From the NCBI RefSeq assembly GCF_003667575.1, contig NZ_RCUY01000015.1, forward strand, positions 186,001 to 250,000: a stretch of 64,000 bases of DNA. The letters are read 5' to 3'. This DNA comes from Mycetocola lacteus (GTDB lineage: Bacteria; Actinomycetota; Actinomycetes; Actinomycetales; Microbacteriaceae). Positions within the stretch are counted from its first letter, which is position 1, and the number at the start of each line of letters is the position of its first letter. A program made the translations under genes and the position numbers. This document shows positions 18,801 to 26,096 of this stretch, piece after piece. Below the pieces are notes generated by a model that searched no databases, was not told the origin of the DNA, and was given only the letters and a program-made list of their open reading frames with translations.

Positions 18801-20391
18801 AGTCCACGGCCGGCTTGATCAGGTAGTCGGCGGCGGTCTGCGCGTCCTTAGCGATGGCACCGGTGTAGGTGAGGATAAAGCCGGTCACAACCTTGCCCGC
18901 CGGGACAGCCGGAGTCTCGCCCGAGGCAAAGGGAACCACCTCGGTGCTCGTGTCGTCATAGACCCAGGTCACGGTTGCGGCCGTCGCACCCTGCGGATAG
19001 GTGATGCCCTCGCTAAAGCCGCCAAAGGCCAGGCTCTGCGAGAAGTAGTCGAGGTCGCTCAGCACCAGGGTGCTCAGCGGACCGTTGGAGGTGTTTGCAC
19101 CGGTTACGTGCGCACGGGCGGTGCCGCCCGCGGGAATCTTGCTCGGATCGATGGTTTTCCCGGCACCCACGCTGACGTTGAGGCCGCCGATTTCAAACGG
19201 CGCGGTCGCGGTGGTGGTGACCGGGTCCAGGTCCGGGTAGGTCACGGTTCCCGCAGCCTTGTTGGTGAGCTTGGCCCCACCCACCAGGCTGGTGGGGGTT
19301 GCCGTGCGCGTGGTTTCGCGCTGGGCAACCTGAAGCGCGATCGTTCCGGCGGACCCACCCGCCACGATCGAACCGTCGGCACCGATCTGGCGGATCCGAA
19401 TTCCGCCCACATCCGACGCGCTCACGCCCGAGGGCAGCGCGATGGCCGATGCTGGACCGGGGACACCGGTCACCCACTTCCAGCTGGTTCCGTCAAACAC
19501 GTAGGCGTCCACGGCGACCTGGGTGGCACCCTGCGCGAGGGTGACCGGGCCAAAGCCCTGGAAGTCCACAATCGAGAACGGGTTGTCCGCGGCCAGCGCC
19601 GGGGCACCGTCCACGGCACCACTCGGGTCCTGCAGGGTCAGCTGGTTCGCCCCGACGTTGCCGGTATTGCCCGCACCCAGGGTGATCGTCGAGGTGTCGC
19701 CGGGCTTGAACTGCTGGTTCGCCGGCGCCCACGTCTTGGTGGTGGCGATCCCGGTCTTCTTCTCGATGCCCACGGTGATACTCGCGCTGCTGTTCACATC
19801 GCGCGCGGTGGTCGAGGTGGCACGCGCTGTGTTCTGAATCGCGGTGCCGTTGAATGCCCAGTCGGGGCTGAGGTTTGCGGGAACCCGGAGCTTCAGCGAG
19901 ATGATCACGCTTCCCTGATCGGGCAGACCCGTGCCGCCCGAGGGAATCGGGAAGCCGAAGGTGCCGGTGAGGGTCTCGGCCGTACCGAGAACCTGGCCCG
20001 GCTTCACGCCGGTCAGCGTCACCTTCGCATCGGTCGTGCCCACCTCGAGTACCTCAAAACCGGCGAGGCCCGCCGGGAGGTTGTCGGTGAGGACCGCATC
20101 GGTGCAGTCGCCCTCATCACAGGTCACCCGAATCTGGTAGGTGAACTCGTCTCCGGGCTTCAGGCTGACCGATTTCTGGTCGCCGGCACCGGCGTTGACG
20201 CTCTTTTCCACACCCAGATACTGGGGCTTCTGATCACCGGCAGCGAGGGCCGGGAGGGTACCGAGCGAACCGGCAACCAGCAGTGCGCTGACTCCGGTGG
20301 CCACGATAGCCATGGTGCGAGACCAGGGGGTAAAGCCTCGCGATTGAACGGTTTTGTGGCGCGCCAAATAGCGGCGTTTTCTGCCGAGCAT
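12859..20391 (-). CDS. Giant LPxTG-anchored surface protein with DUF5979 and DUF11 repeats
   Basis: A 2510-residue secreted adhesin-like protein. It begins with a signal peptide (basic residues, then MAIVATGVSALLVAGSLGTLPALAA) and ends with LPNTG at residues 2473-2477, a hydrophobic segment and a basic tail, a complete sortase signal. Most of the length is beta-sandwich conserved-repeat sequence typical of DUF11-like stalk proteins. Near the C-terminus come three or four DUF5979 copies (EVTNRFDTGRLSIFKELAGAG, ITNHFDVGSLEIVKERTGSG, ITNTFTTGSLEIRKSV), then a DUF11 domain. Such stalks present the tip away from the wall and mediate adhesion. ATG at 20391 follows GGAG. It is a single-gene transcript; no sortase is nearby. 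The exact binding partner is unknown. Confidence 0.9.
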   Translation of the reverse strand: MLGRKRRYLARHKTVQSRGFTPWSRTMAIVATGVSALLVAGSLGTLPALAAGDQKPQYLGVEKSVNAGAGDQKSVSLKPGDEFTYQIRVTCDEGDCTDAVLTDNLPAGLAGFEVLEVGTTDAKVTLTGVKPGQVLGTAETLTGTFGFPIPSGGTGLPDQGSVIISLKLRVPANLSPDWAFNGTAIQNTARATSTTARDVNSSASITVGIEKKTGIATTKTWAPANQQFKPGDTSTITLGAGNTGNVGANQLTLQDPSGAVDGAPALAADNPFSIVDFQGFGPVTLAQGATQVAVDAYVFDGTSWKWVTGVPGPASAIALPSGVSASDVGGIRIRQIGADGSIVAGGSAGTIALQVAQRETTRTATPTSLVGGAKLTNKAAGTVTYPDLDPVTTTATAPFEIGGLNVSVGAGKTIDPSKIPAGGTARAHVTGANTSNGPLSTLVLSDLDYFSQSLAFGGFSEGITYPQGATAATVTWVYDDTSTEVVPFASGETPAVPAGKVVTGFILTYTGAIAKDAQTAADYLIKPAVDYVNAETGKVSTKNNLKVTGKNAAGESSQNASAPLDIHFPKVDLDLKKTVTPGYPVEPGALVTTALEATTRTGTELVPSTTIVITDEWTTGDKTTNFWEAHNPVRVAPTVIPANTSLTVEYKDASGVWHVLDGTPTASVPKAGNFSADLPRDAVGVRYSFSNPDGFAQGVILKPYTTFEARETLRGTDNIPTAVPATNPKPSTYTNTATTKATAERPGLPTITSDTKKSQATAQIQIRTDDGSGIPGPLVSKGWFDVTKTNNKVGILNAQSSDHVLTKLGWGVTRTGFSSVTLNEPNGGENTPESTVFQAFDLVGIGAVSRADDPALHWDRVSTVELFNGTAWTEVKPAGGSWMNAAGFIGYQLTDAERASTTGLRITVVPDVDARTKSTDPLAPPVNSGITTSGGVTASRIIPVEWKLRNVLRVIPADNPDKRWVDERAPFNLPATGSIRNTLGVTGVYDGQNISGSAFADISLANQPPGVKVFKDASAASVVLPNLAEVPEGKFPVVTYRVAAINNSTAAASFIRVTDPTMCTLDNCITDSQRPDSVMFGTKASDYDPATNPFELMNLRKLTFTLPAGQVDINASTVQLWKRDAAGTLSVETVSVAQAGALSAAALADVVGVSVLYQGTNPKQDGGSMLTGTLDPKNIASSKNVLLMSVETQVRAHDRSTGALVTPASVDRSVVANTSTAQSYDPVLYPSKAGTDAASAEVKLLDGELRVSATKKIAPAALTEVKKGDPVTLTLGAASKDKAGVESTVSSRKVVIEDTTDAFWNAYALQRLVPNQIMKPNGADRVQVDIRTGLGADAVWHLGTPAAAAALPADVSDPQTASGIRFTFTNSTGRSFSTTAPPATWNASAVLNLALRTQTLDGQAIDFAKKNTITNTATVESSYNYAPGTPVVYSPATDKSQAPIETGPGRHSLSLSKTPAQQIVRVDDVNLWTLSFTNSNESYLNITQVEDRLPEFLKWDEENPTFATSANGLLSTQVKTAFDPETRKITFTWPSDKNRMAPGEKFTITLNLALQAGLPQGGQATNALVVTTVQDLDSCSRGTNQGTVDGLAPNQCGTTNFVKQQAGALFQISKSVKGELADPDKKLTSGATNRVSADRVCAPDAEGYYGADCVANTVVGATDGWKLRMVNTGDTSLTTATILDILPFAGDKNLVAGDSRGSTYRPMFDGDFGVKLRDGAPVGTTMSWEITTDPRARVCVGDGTGWKDDPTCKSATWRMMTAGTVLSDAEATAVSAIRVTLDFSRVLGGLAPGKEAGVGFQTINVPDSADHVGGAHVDLSGASRVADVAINQPAAQGVFAGGQTQSRASKSVGVRIATGVLPLAKNFTGEAAKYAPGGASADVSCRVPSGRNDATGRAQLMPLKLADTGKVLFTNTNRFATVFTGLPLGALCDVSESGDRGLFGETDRSGGVKNIQIVAGAASALPTVALENRYDMTSLKVTKKIDTLADPAIFANFSFDFALSCTAAVSKIPVTWDGEEVLKFSLTPGDGENAELSREVTGIPVGATCELTETDTRGAQHTTVSLNGQTISETDAAAPTEPVATPSAVFTAAAADPLKEFEVANNIEVTNRFDTGRLSIFKELAGAGKDTYGQAEGTHLTAAVTCTYGTSPVQTLFEDTVAITAGEATEIERDFPLGTACEITEVNTGGATHTDNPESGSVIITGSAVTADITNHFDVGSLEIVKERTGSGVDAFGQGTYTAAVVCTWQRDGDTLTAPLVNGGIVTLGPDNNYRAELTGILIGAHCTVTETDAGLATAVSYAPEDGTVTITDPESTQDTARVTITNTFTTGSLEIRKSVQAPLAVTNGEVTYTIDVTNTGEIEATDVPVTDVLPTGATFLNAPKGTFANGEVRWNLEKLAPGESVSLSVTVAFAQPGKFENCASLVKPNGPWSDTVVHNPGADKNASCVSVTVVPGNPNTPPSGDNTVIPGLPNTGSDVRGIIGGTLLLLLAGAAVIWLARRERFSNAA

Positions 20392-20483
20392 GAAATTATT
20401 CTCCGTACTGAGTTCGGGTCACAGTGTGAGGCCGCCGCGGTGTTCCGTTGGGTATGGCGCTGGGTGGGCGCACGCGGAACGAT

Positions 20484-20591
20484 GCAACGTGTTGCCTGCG
20501 GCAGGGTAACCAACAGGCAACGTTCCTACGCTACCTGGTGACACGCCCGGTGTCTTCGAAGACCCGTTATTTGACCCCCAGACTGGGGGTC
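20484..20591 (-). promoter_or_regulatory. Repeat-rich promoter region of the giant adhesin gene
   Basis: GCAACGT is directly repeated (20484 and 20517). GTTGCCTG (20491-20498) and CAGGCAAC (20514-20521) form an inverted repeat, and GACCCCCA-GAC-TGGGGGTC (20573-20591) another. The cluster lies 90-200 bp upstream of the adhesin start and looks like operator sites. No -10 consensus can be assigned. Confidence 0.4.
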
Positions 20592-20609
20592 CCACGGGGG
20601 TACTAAAAA

Positions 20610-20635
20610 ACTCCCCCGGGTAATCCCGGGGGAGT
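20610..20635 (-). terminator. Intrinsic terminator of tRNA-Ser(TGA)
   Basis: A perfect 11-bp stem ACTCCCCCGGG/CCCGGGGGAGT with loop TAAT is followed on the minus strand by six T residues, a textbook Rho-independent terminator right after the tRNA. Confidence 0.95.
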
Positions 20636-20638
20636 CAT

Positions 20639-20726
20639 TGGCGGAGAGTGTGGGATTCGAACCCACGAGACATTTCTGCCCACTGGTTTTCAAGACCAGC
20701 TCCATCGGCCGCTCGGACAACCCTCC
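20639..20726 (-). tRNA. tRNA-Ser (anticodon TGA)
   Basis: On the minus strand GGAGGGT pairs with ACTCTCC (one G-U). The anticodon arm CTGGT-CTTGAAA-ACCAG gives TGA, there is a long variable arm, and the T-loop GGTTCGAATCC follows. The discriminator is G and CCA is encoded. Reads UCA/UCG codons. Confidence 0.96.
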
Positions 20727-20796
20727 AGTTCGCGGGTTTCCCCACGAACGTTCCCAGTCTAGCGGACGCTCAGCACCCTACTAGGACCGAAGAAAA

Positions 20797-21654
20797 CTAC
20801 GGCAACGAATTGAGAACCCGGACCAGGCCGTCCTCGGCCACACCCGCGGTAATCTCGCCCGCAGCCGCCAACACGGCCTCGGGGGCCTGGCCCATCGCCA
20901 CCGCGCGACCATGCTCGCGCGCCCACTCAAACATCTCCACATCGTTGCGGCCATCGCCGGCAACCAGGATCCGCTCGGGTGGCGCATTCAGGTGGTCCCG
21001 CACGATCTCCAGCGCGGTGGACTTATTGACCCCGAGCGGGGCGATATCCATCCACGCGGTCCAACCGATGGCATACGCCACCTGGTGCAGCCCCATCTCG
21101 GACACCACCTGGCTGAACTCAGCCTCATCATGTTCGGGAGAAACCACCACCACACGGATCACCGGAGTGCCCAGCAGCTCCTCAAACTCCACCTGTTCGG
21201 CGTTATTGAGGTCCCACTCGTACATGCCCTCGGTATAGCGACGGAAGCCACCCGGATACTCGATCAGGTAGCGGCCGTCGCTGAGGTGCGGTCGAATCGT
21301 CTTCAGGACGTCGTCGGGGAGGAAGGTCTCCACGTGATCGATGACGTAGCCCTGCGGGTCCGCATCCGGGGAGGCCGGTTCGCGGCGCATGATCATCGCA
21401 CCGTTGGCGCACACCACGTACTTCGGCGTGATCCCCAGCTCGGCCATGATGGTGTGCGTGGCACCCCAACTACGACCGGTCGCCAGCATCACCTCGTGCC
21501 CGCGCGCCACGGCGGCCCGCACGGCATCTCGCACCTCGGGGGAAATCCTGCCGCTTTCGTGCGCGACGGTTCCGTCGATGTCGAGGGCGACCAGCCACGT
21601 CTCGGTGTTTTCCACCGGGAGTCCCGCAGCCATCTCGGCAACCTGTTCGCTCAC
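20797..21654 (-). CDS. HAD-superfamily hydrolase, Cof type
   Basis: A 285-residue cytoplasmic phosphatase. Motif I is LVALDIDGTV with Asp25 (nucleophile) and Asp27, motif II is in VMLATGRSW, the conserved Lys lies in GVNKSTALEIV, and motif IV is LVAGDGRNDVEMF. The Cof-type C2b cap lies between motifs II and III. Substrates are probably sugar phosphates or nucleotides. The GTG at 21654 is preferred because GAGGAG precedes it; the more upstream GTG has no site. It lies 60 bp downstream of serS on the same strand and is probably cotranscribed. Confidence 0.88.
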   Translation of the reverse strand: MSEQVAEMAAGLPVENTETWLVALDIDGTVAHESGRISPEVRDAVRAAVARGHEVMLATGRSWGATHTIMAELGITPKYVVCANGAMIMRREPASPDADPQGYVIDHVETFLPDDVLKTIRPHLSDGRYLIEYPGGFRRYTEGMYEWDLNNAEQVEFEELLGTPVIRVVVVSPEHDEAEFSQVVSEMGLHQVAYAIGWTAWMDIAPLGVNKSTALEIVRDHLNAPPERILVAGDGRNDVEMFEWAREHGRAVAMGQAPEAVLAAAGEITAGVAEDGLVRVLNSLP

Positions 21655-21714
21655 ACCACTCCTCGTATTACGGCCGTCTTGTCCTGATCCCGTCACTCTG
21701 TGCCGGGTAATCGG

Positions 21715-22974
21715 TTAGGCGGTGATCACTTCCAGTCCACCCAGGTAGGGGCGCAGCGCCTCGGGCACCACAACCGAACCGTCGGCCTGCTGGTGGGTCT
21801 CCAGGATGGCGACGATCCAGCGGGTGGTGGCCAGGGTGCCGTTCAGGGTTGCGACCGGGGCAGTCTTGCCCGAACCATCGCGGTAGCGGGTGCCCAGGCG
21901 GCGAGCCTGATAGGTGGTGCAGTTGGAGGTGGAGGTCAGCTCGCGGTAGGCATCCTGGGTGGGAACCCACGCCTCAACGTCGTACTTACGGGCGGCGCTG
22001 GAACCCAGGTCGCCGGCCGCGGTATCGATCACACGGTAGCTGAGACCGAGGTCCTGCAGCATTCCCTCCTGCATGGCCAGCAGACGCAGGTGCTCCGCCT
22101 CGGCCTCCTCGGGGGTGGTGTAAACAAACATTTCCAGCTTGTTGAACTGGTGCACACGGATGATGCCTCGGGTGTCCTTCCCGTGCGAACCGGCCTCACG
22201 GCGGTAGCAGGTGGACCAGCCGGCGTAGCGCATGGCGCCCGCTTCGAGGTCGAGGATCTCATCCGAGTGGTATCCGGCCAGGGCGACCTCGCTGGTACCG
22301 GTGAGGTACAGGTCGTCGGCGGGCAGGTGGTAGATCTCGTCGGCGTGGGCACCGAGGAAGCCGGTGCCGGCCATGATCTCGGGCTTCACCAGGGTCGGGG
22401 TGATCAGCGGCACAAAACCGGCCTCGAGGGCGCGGTCCAGGGCCAGGTTCATCAGGGCGATCTCCAGGCGCGCACCGATGCCACGCAGGAAGTAGAAACG
22501 AGCCCCGCTAACCTTGGCACCGCGGGACATGTCGATTGCGCCGAGGATCTCGCCCAGGGCCAGGTGGTCGCGCGGTTCGAAGTCGAAGGTGGGCTTTTCG
22601 CCAACCTCGCGCAGGGTCACGAAGTCCTTTTCGCCGCCCTCGGGCACACCGTCGATCACGATGTTCTCGATCGCGCGCACCGCGGCCTGGTAGGTCTCCT
22701 CGGCCTGACCGGCAACCTGCTGCGCGTTCTTCACGGCGGCGGCAAGCTCCTGAGCCTGGGCAACCAGGGCGGCCTTGTCCTCCTTGGCCGCGCGGGCCAC
22801 GGTCTTTCCGAAGGCGTTCTGCTCGGCGCGGAGCTCCTCGAATGCGGTGATCGTCGAGCGACGCGCCGCATCGGCCTCAAGAGCACTGTCTACTAGCTCT
22901 ACCGAGGACCCTCGGGCAGCCTGGGAGGCACGGACACGGTCGGGGTTTTCACGCAGAAGTACGGGATCAATCAC
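21715..22974 (-). CDS. serS: Seryl-tRNA synthetase
   Basis: A 419-residue class II synthetase charging tRNA-Ser, two genes for which lie in this window. The N-terminal long coiled-coil arm (about 30-100) binds the tRNA variable arm. Motif 2 is [22 protein letters not shown] and motif 3 is near [20 protein letters not shown]. The GTG start at 22974 gives [15 protein letters not shown], the family's usual beginning, and normal length. It heads a two-gene unit with the HAD phosphatase and is divergent from the lipid kinase gene. Confidence 0.97.
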   Translation of the reverse strand: MIDPVLLRENPDRVRASQAARGSSVELVDSALEADAARRSTITAFEELRAEQNAFGKTVARAAKEDKAALVAQAQELAAAVKNAQQVAGQAEETYQAAVRAIENIVIDGVPEGGEKDFVTLREVGEKPTFDFEPRDHLALGEILGAIDMSRGAKVSGARFYFLRGIGARLEIALMNLALDRALEAGFVPLITPTLVKPEIMAGTGFLGAHADEIYHLPADDLYLTGTSEVALAGYHSDEILDLEAGAMRYAGWSTCYRREAGSHGKDTRGIIRVHQFNKLEMFVYTTPEEAEAEHLRLLAMQEGMLQDLGLSYRVIDTAAGDLGSSAARKYDVEAWVPTQDAYRELTSTSNCTTYQARRLGTRYRDGSGKTAPVATLNGTLATTRWIVAILETHQQADGSVVVPEALRPYLGGLEVITA

Positions 22975-23042
22975 CCACCCAGTCTAGGCCGTGTCGCGGC
23001 CAAACGTGCCGTATCCGAGCAAAACCGCGCTATCGTCGGAAC

Positions 23043-24050
23043 ATGAATCCGCTTCGCCCCGATCACTCCCGGCCGCGCGCAGCCGTGGTGTACAACCCGG
23101 TGAAGGTCAAACTGTCCGAGCTCAAGGCCGCGATCAACACCGCCGCCGAGAATGAGGGATGGGCGCGGACCCTCTGGTACGAGACCAGCGAGGCCGACCC
23201 GGGCGGGGGAATCACCCGCACCGCACTCGCCGATGGGGCCAGCCTGATTTTCGCCGCCGGCGGCGACGGGACGGTCCGGGCGGTCGCCGATGCGCTGCGC
23301 GGTGCCGAGGTTCCGCTCGCCCTGATCCCCAGCGGCACCGGCAACCTGCTGGCACGCAACCTCTCCCTCCCGCTGAGCGATCTGGACACCGCCGCTCACA
23401 TCGGCTTCGCCGGTCGGTCGCGTCCCATCGACATGGGCATCATGAACGTGATTGATGAGCAGGGTCGGGGCTCGGAACACTCATTCCTAGTGATGGCCGG
23501 AATCGGGCTGGATGCCACGGTCATGGCCAATACCAATCCGGCGTTGAAAAAGGCCGTGGGCTGGCTCGCCTATGTGGACGCGGGCATGCGCGCCCTGCCC
23601 AACGCACATCCCTTCCGTCTGCGCTATCAGCTGGCCGGACGCTCCGAGCACAGCGTCAGTGTCTCCACGATCCTGTTTGGCAACTGTGGCAGCCTGCCCG
23701 GGGGCCTCGAACTGATGCCGGATGCGGCCATCGATGACGGCCAGCTAGACCTCGCCGTGCTGCAGCCCGCGGGCCTGTTTGGCTGGCTTAAGGTGTGGCG
23801 CAAGCTGCGCTGGGAGAATGGCTCGCTGCGCAAGAGCCGCATCGGCCAGCGCATCATCACCGTGACCCGCGGCCGCAAGGGCACCAAAACCATCAGCTAC
23901 CTGCGCACCGCCGAGGTCAACGTCCGCCTGGACGAACCGCAGTCCTTCGAGATCGACGGCGACGAACTGGGCCGCATCGTCAGTGCCCGTGTGGGCACCG
24001 AACCGAGCACCCTGCTGGTGCGGGTGCCGCTGGTGGAGCTGACCTCGTAG
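23043..24050 (+). CDS. Diacylglycerol/lipid kinase family protein (YegS/DgkB type)
   Basis: A 335-residue protein of the DAGK catalytic family. Ordered motifs are VVYNPVKVK (nucleotide site), AAGGDGTVRAVADAL with GGDGT at 73-77, and PLALIPSGTGNLLARNL. The C-terminal beta domain holds GGLELMPDAAIDDGQLDLAVL. Such enzymes phosphorylate diacylglycerol or sphingoid-like lipids at the inner membrane face. No membrane segment is visible. Divergent from serS with 68 bp between; weakly defined ribosome-binding site. Confidence 0.88.
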   Translation: MNPLRPDHSRPRAAVVYNPVKVKLSELKAAINTAAENEGWARTLWYETSEADPGGGITRTALADGASLIFAAGGDGTVRAVADALRGAEVPLALIPSGTGNLLARNLSLPLSDLDTAAHIGFAGRSRPIDMGIMNVIDEQGRGSEHSFLVMAGIGLDATVMANTNPALKKAVGWLAYVDAGMRALPNAHPFRLRYQLAGRSEHSVSVSTILFGNCGSLPGGLELMPDAAIDDGQLDLAVLQPAGLFGWLKVWRKLRWENGSLRKSRIGQRIITVTRGRKGTKTISYLRTAEVNVRLDEPQSFEIDGDELGRIVSARVGTEPSTLLVRVPLVELTS

Positions 24051-24057
24051 AAGCGGA

Positions 24058-24234
24058 TCAGCCGGGAGGGCCGGGAGCTTCAGCCTCGGCTGCCGCGTCA
24101 CGCATAATCCTCCATGCCTGTTCCAGCTCCTCCTCATCGGTGATGTAGCGGCCGGTCCACGGATCTAACAGGAGTCCCAGTACGCGGTATCGCCCGCCGC
24201 CTAAGTCCTGCAGGTATGTTCGGGAATTTGTCAT
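24058..24234 (-). CDS. Small protein of 58 residues next to the SIR2-like gene
   Basis: The ORF encodes MTNSRTYLQDLGGGRYRVLG, then LLLDPWTGRYITDEEELEQA and an Ala/Glu/Pro-rich end. The start has GAAAGGAG, a nearly ideal ribosome-binding site, 6 nt away, which is strong support despite the small size. It lies 71 bp downstream of the SIR2-like gene on the same strand and may be its partner in an operon. The composition (acidic helix after a beta-rich start) resembles small antitoxin-like or regulatory proteins, but no family is recognised. Confidence 0.65.
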   Translation of the reverse strand: MTNSRTYLQDLGGGRYRVLGLLLDPWTGRYITDEEELEQAWRIMRDAAAEAEAPGPPG

Positions 24235-24305
24235 GTCGCTCTCCTTTCATGATGTGAATCTCCTCATGCGCGTCGATGCGCCGCACATATTTTGGTGGTC
24301 ACACG

Positions 24306-25742
24306 TTAAGCCGGGTGGGTGGATACCACATGGGAGAGGCGGTCGCCCCACCCGGTTTCCAGTCCGTTGATCCCCAGCGCGTTAATTTCGAGGGCGGCAC
24401 GCATCTGGCCAATTGGTGCCAAAAAATCAATGACATGCACCGCGGTTACGGCGGGCGGTAGTTCCCGGATTTGGGTCCAGACGGGGATGGCTAGCGAGCA
24501 GCCCCACTGGTGACCAGAATGCGCTGTCGGTTCTTCCCAGAGCGGTGCCTCGGCGGAAAGAGCTCGCCCGGCAAGGACCGAACTTTCTTGCCCCGTGGGC
24601 ACGGACGTTAGCACGTCCGGAGACCGATATATACGATCGCTTACAGCCCATCTCACCAAGTAGCCGTTACCATCCGCGATCCATAAACTCGTTCGGACGT
24701 TGGTACCGTGCAGCATGTGACAAAGGTCGTGTGCTTCGGACTCTAGCCGACGCGCGTATGAGTCCTGATACTCGTTGAACCTCGCCGTGTGAGCGTCCCA
24801 AATAAGCCGGGCACGCTCCTGCGGGGACAGATATCCCGGACGATGAATGTGAGCGAGCTCCTGAACAATCTGAACCGCATCGGAAAAATCTGAAGTGATC
24901 ACGGGCTCAAGGCCAATCGCCCTCCATTGACTAGCAAGAGCAGGAAGAATCTCGTCAAACTCGTCACGGCCCAGCCGAAATGATTCGCGGACGAGCAGGA
25001 CAATCGCCGAGTGATTTCTCGGGTGATCTCGCATCACATGGTGAAACCATTTCCTGACGTCTGGGTCCCGGTATGACGTACCAACCAGGATGAGCGCACC
25101 CCGACGCAATGATTGGATCAGGAGAACCTGCTGCCAGGGCATCCCGGCGCTGAGGACCTCGTTGTAATCGGAAAGAGCGAGAATCAGATTTTTAGTGCCG
25201 GTGGGGCCGACAACGCCGTGAAGGTGATGAACCCGAGCCTGGCGTTGAGGCAGGGCCTTCACTCCATGCTCATGTCCAGACTCGGCCTGAGCAGCAAATT
25301 CCCCCGCGCGGCCCCTCAGCCTGGTGGAAAGCAACCGAACCGCCTGTTCAAGTAGGGTGTCAAAATTCAACGTGATGAGGGTGGTCTTTCCGGGCTGCTC
25401 ATCCAAGCAATGCCTGGCAATGGCAAAGTGTAGGGTCGAGGGCCCGGGCCCCTGAAAGTTGCCGTAGAGTGCCTGCCGCACGCTCGCCTCCCACTCGCTG
25501 CCCAGGCTCTGCTTGGCTGCCTCGGCGACCAGGAGGGGGTCCTGCTCGCGGACGAGGAGTTCGGCGAGACGGCGGTCGCGCACCGCACCGCTGCGCAGTA
25601 GCAGACGCACCGCGAGTTCGTTCCAGTCGGGCAGGCCCGAGGCAACGGATGCGCCCGCGCCGAGCAGGAGCGTCAGGTGTTTGTCCGCACCGGACGCCGC
25701 AAACTGGGCCATGATGGCCGGGGTAAGGTCGGGAGCGCTCAT
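24306..25742 (-). CDS. SIR2-like NAD-hydrolase-type protein with C-terminal GAF-like domain
   Basis: A 478-residue protein. The first 300 residues form a SIR2_2-type Rossmann domain: LTLLLGAGASVASGLPDW (GAGAS 28-32), TLNFDTL (Asn126, Asp128), HHLHG (His173, His175), LSDYNEV and ILVGTSYRDPDVRKW. Proteins with this domain include antiphage NADases such as ThsA and DSR-type effectors. Residues about 335-455 (SLWIADGNGYLVRW, SSVLAGRALSAEAPLWEE, GCSLAIPV, VHVIDFLAP) read as a GAF-like sensor. Composition is less GC-rich than in neighbours. Operon partner: the 58-residue gene. A defence role is inference. The start ATG at 25742 has no clear ribosome-binding site, and ATG at residue 11 is an alternative. 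Confidence 0.8.
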   Translation of the reverse strand: MSAPDLTPAIMAQFAASGADKHLTLLLGAGASVASGLPDWNELAVRLLLRSGAVRDRRLAELLVREQDPLLVAEAAKQSLGSEWEASVRQALYGNFQGPGPSTLHFAIARHCLDEQPGKTTLITLNFDTLLEQAVRLLSTRLRGRAGEFAAQAESGHEHGVKALPQRQARVHHLHGVVGPTGTKNLILALSDYNEVLSAGMPWQQVLLIQSLRRGALILVGTSYRDPDVRKWFHHVMRDHPRNHSAIVLLVRESFRLGRDEFDEILPALASQWRAIGLEPVITSDFSDAVQIVQELAHIHRPGYLSPQERARLIWDAHTARFNEYQDSYARRLESEAHDLCHMLHGTNVRTSLWIADGNGYLVRWAVSDRIYRSPDVLTSVPTGQESSVLAGRALSAEAPLWEEPTAHSGHQWGCSLAIPVWTQIRELPPAVTAVHVIDFLAPIGQMRAALEINALGINGLETGWGDRLSHVVSTHPA

Positions 25743-26096
25743 GCACGAAGCGTGTCATGGGCGATGTCCGGGGGCGCTTGGGATACGGGATCTGTGGAAA
25801 AACAGCGGAATTGCCTGCCTGTGGAGGAAGTCGGTGGACAGGCGTCTGATGCCCGTCCGATGCTCCCGCCTGCCATACATGTAACACGGCGGAAACGCGC
25901 GCGCAATCGCGCCCGAACACGGCATCCCTACTGTGGGGACAACCGCTTCGGCGTTAATCCCGCACCACGGGTGTCCCCAACACCACCGTCTCATCGCCAT
26001 TCCCCTTCGTCGCACCCGGCCGCCACCACCGATGGCAGCGGGGGTTCGCGACGGGCGCTAGGTCCGGTGTCCCCACAGCAGTAAGGACCCTGCACC
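25743..26096. other. 354-bp intergenic region with repeated TGTCCCC motifs
   Basis: No convincing gene is present. TGTGGGGACA (25932-25941) is the reverse complement of TGTCCCCACA (26068-26077), and a third TGTCCCC lies at 25972. The first and third can form a local hairpin enclosing CGCTTCGGCG. The last copy ends 19 bp before the cohesin gene start, so the motifs may be operators or leader structure for the cohesin-dockerin operon. Two TGTGGA motifs lie near 25792 and 25818. Confidence 0.5.

Noticed and set aside
16369..20541. 1390-codon ORF on the plus strand opposite the adhesin
   Set aside because: Same reason; no ribosome-binding site and no domain-like sequence.
20797..21696. HAD protein start at 21696
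   Set aside because: No ribosome-binding site there; the GTG at 21654 has GAGGAG just upstream.
24276..24461. Small plus-strand ORF opposite the SIR2 gene end
   Set aside because: No ribosome-binding site, antisense to a better supported gene.
25900..26096. Cyclic di-GMP or cyclic di-AMP riboswitch before the cohesin gene
   Set aside because: Conserved core sequences of GEMM or ydaO classes are not found; only TGTCCCC inverted repeats are visible.
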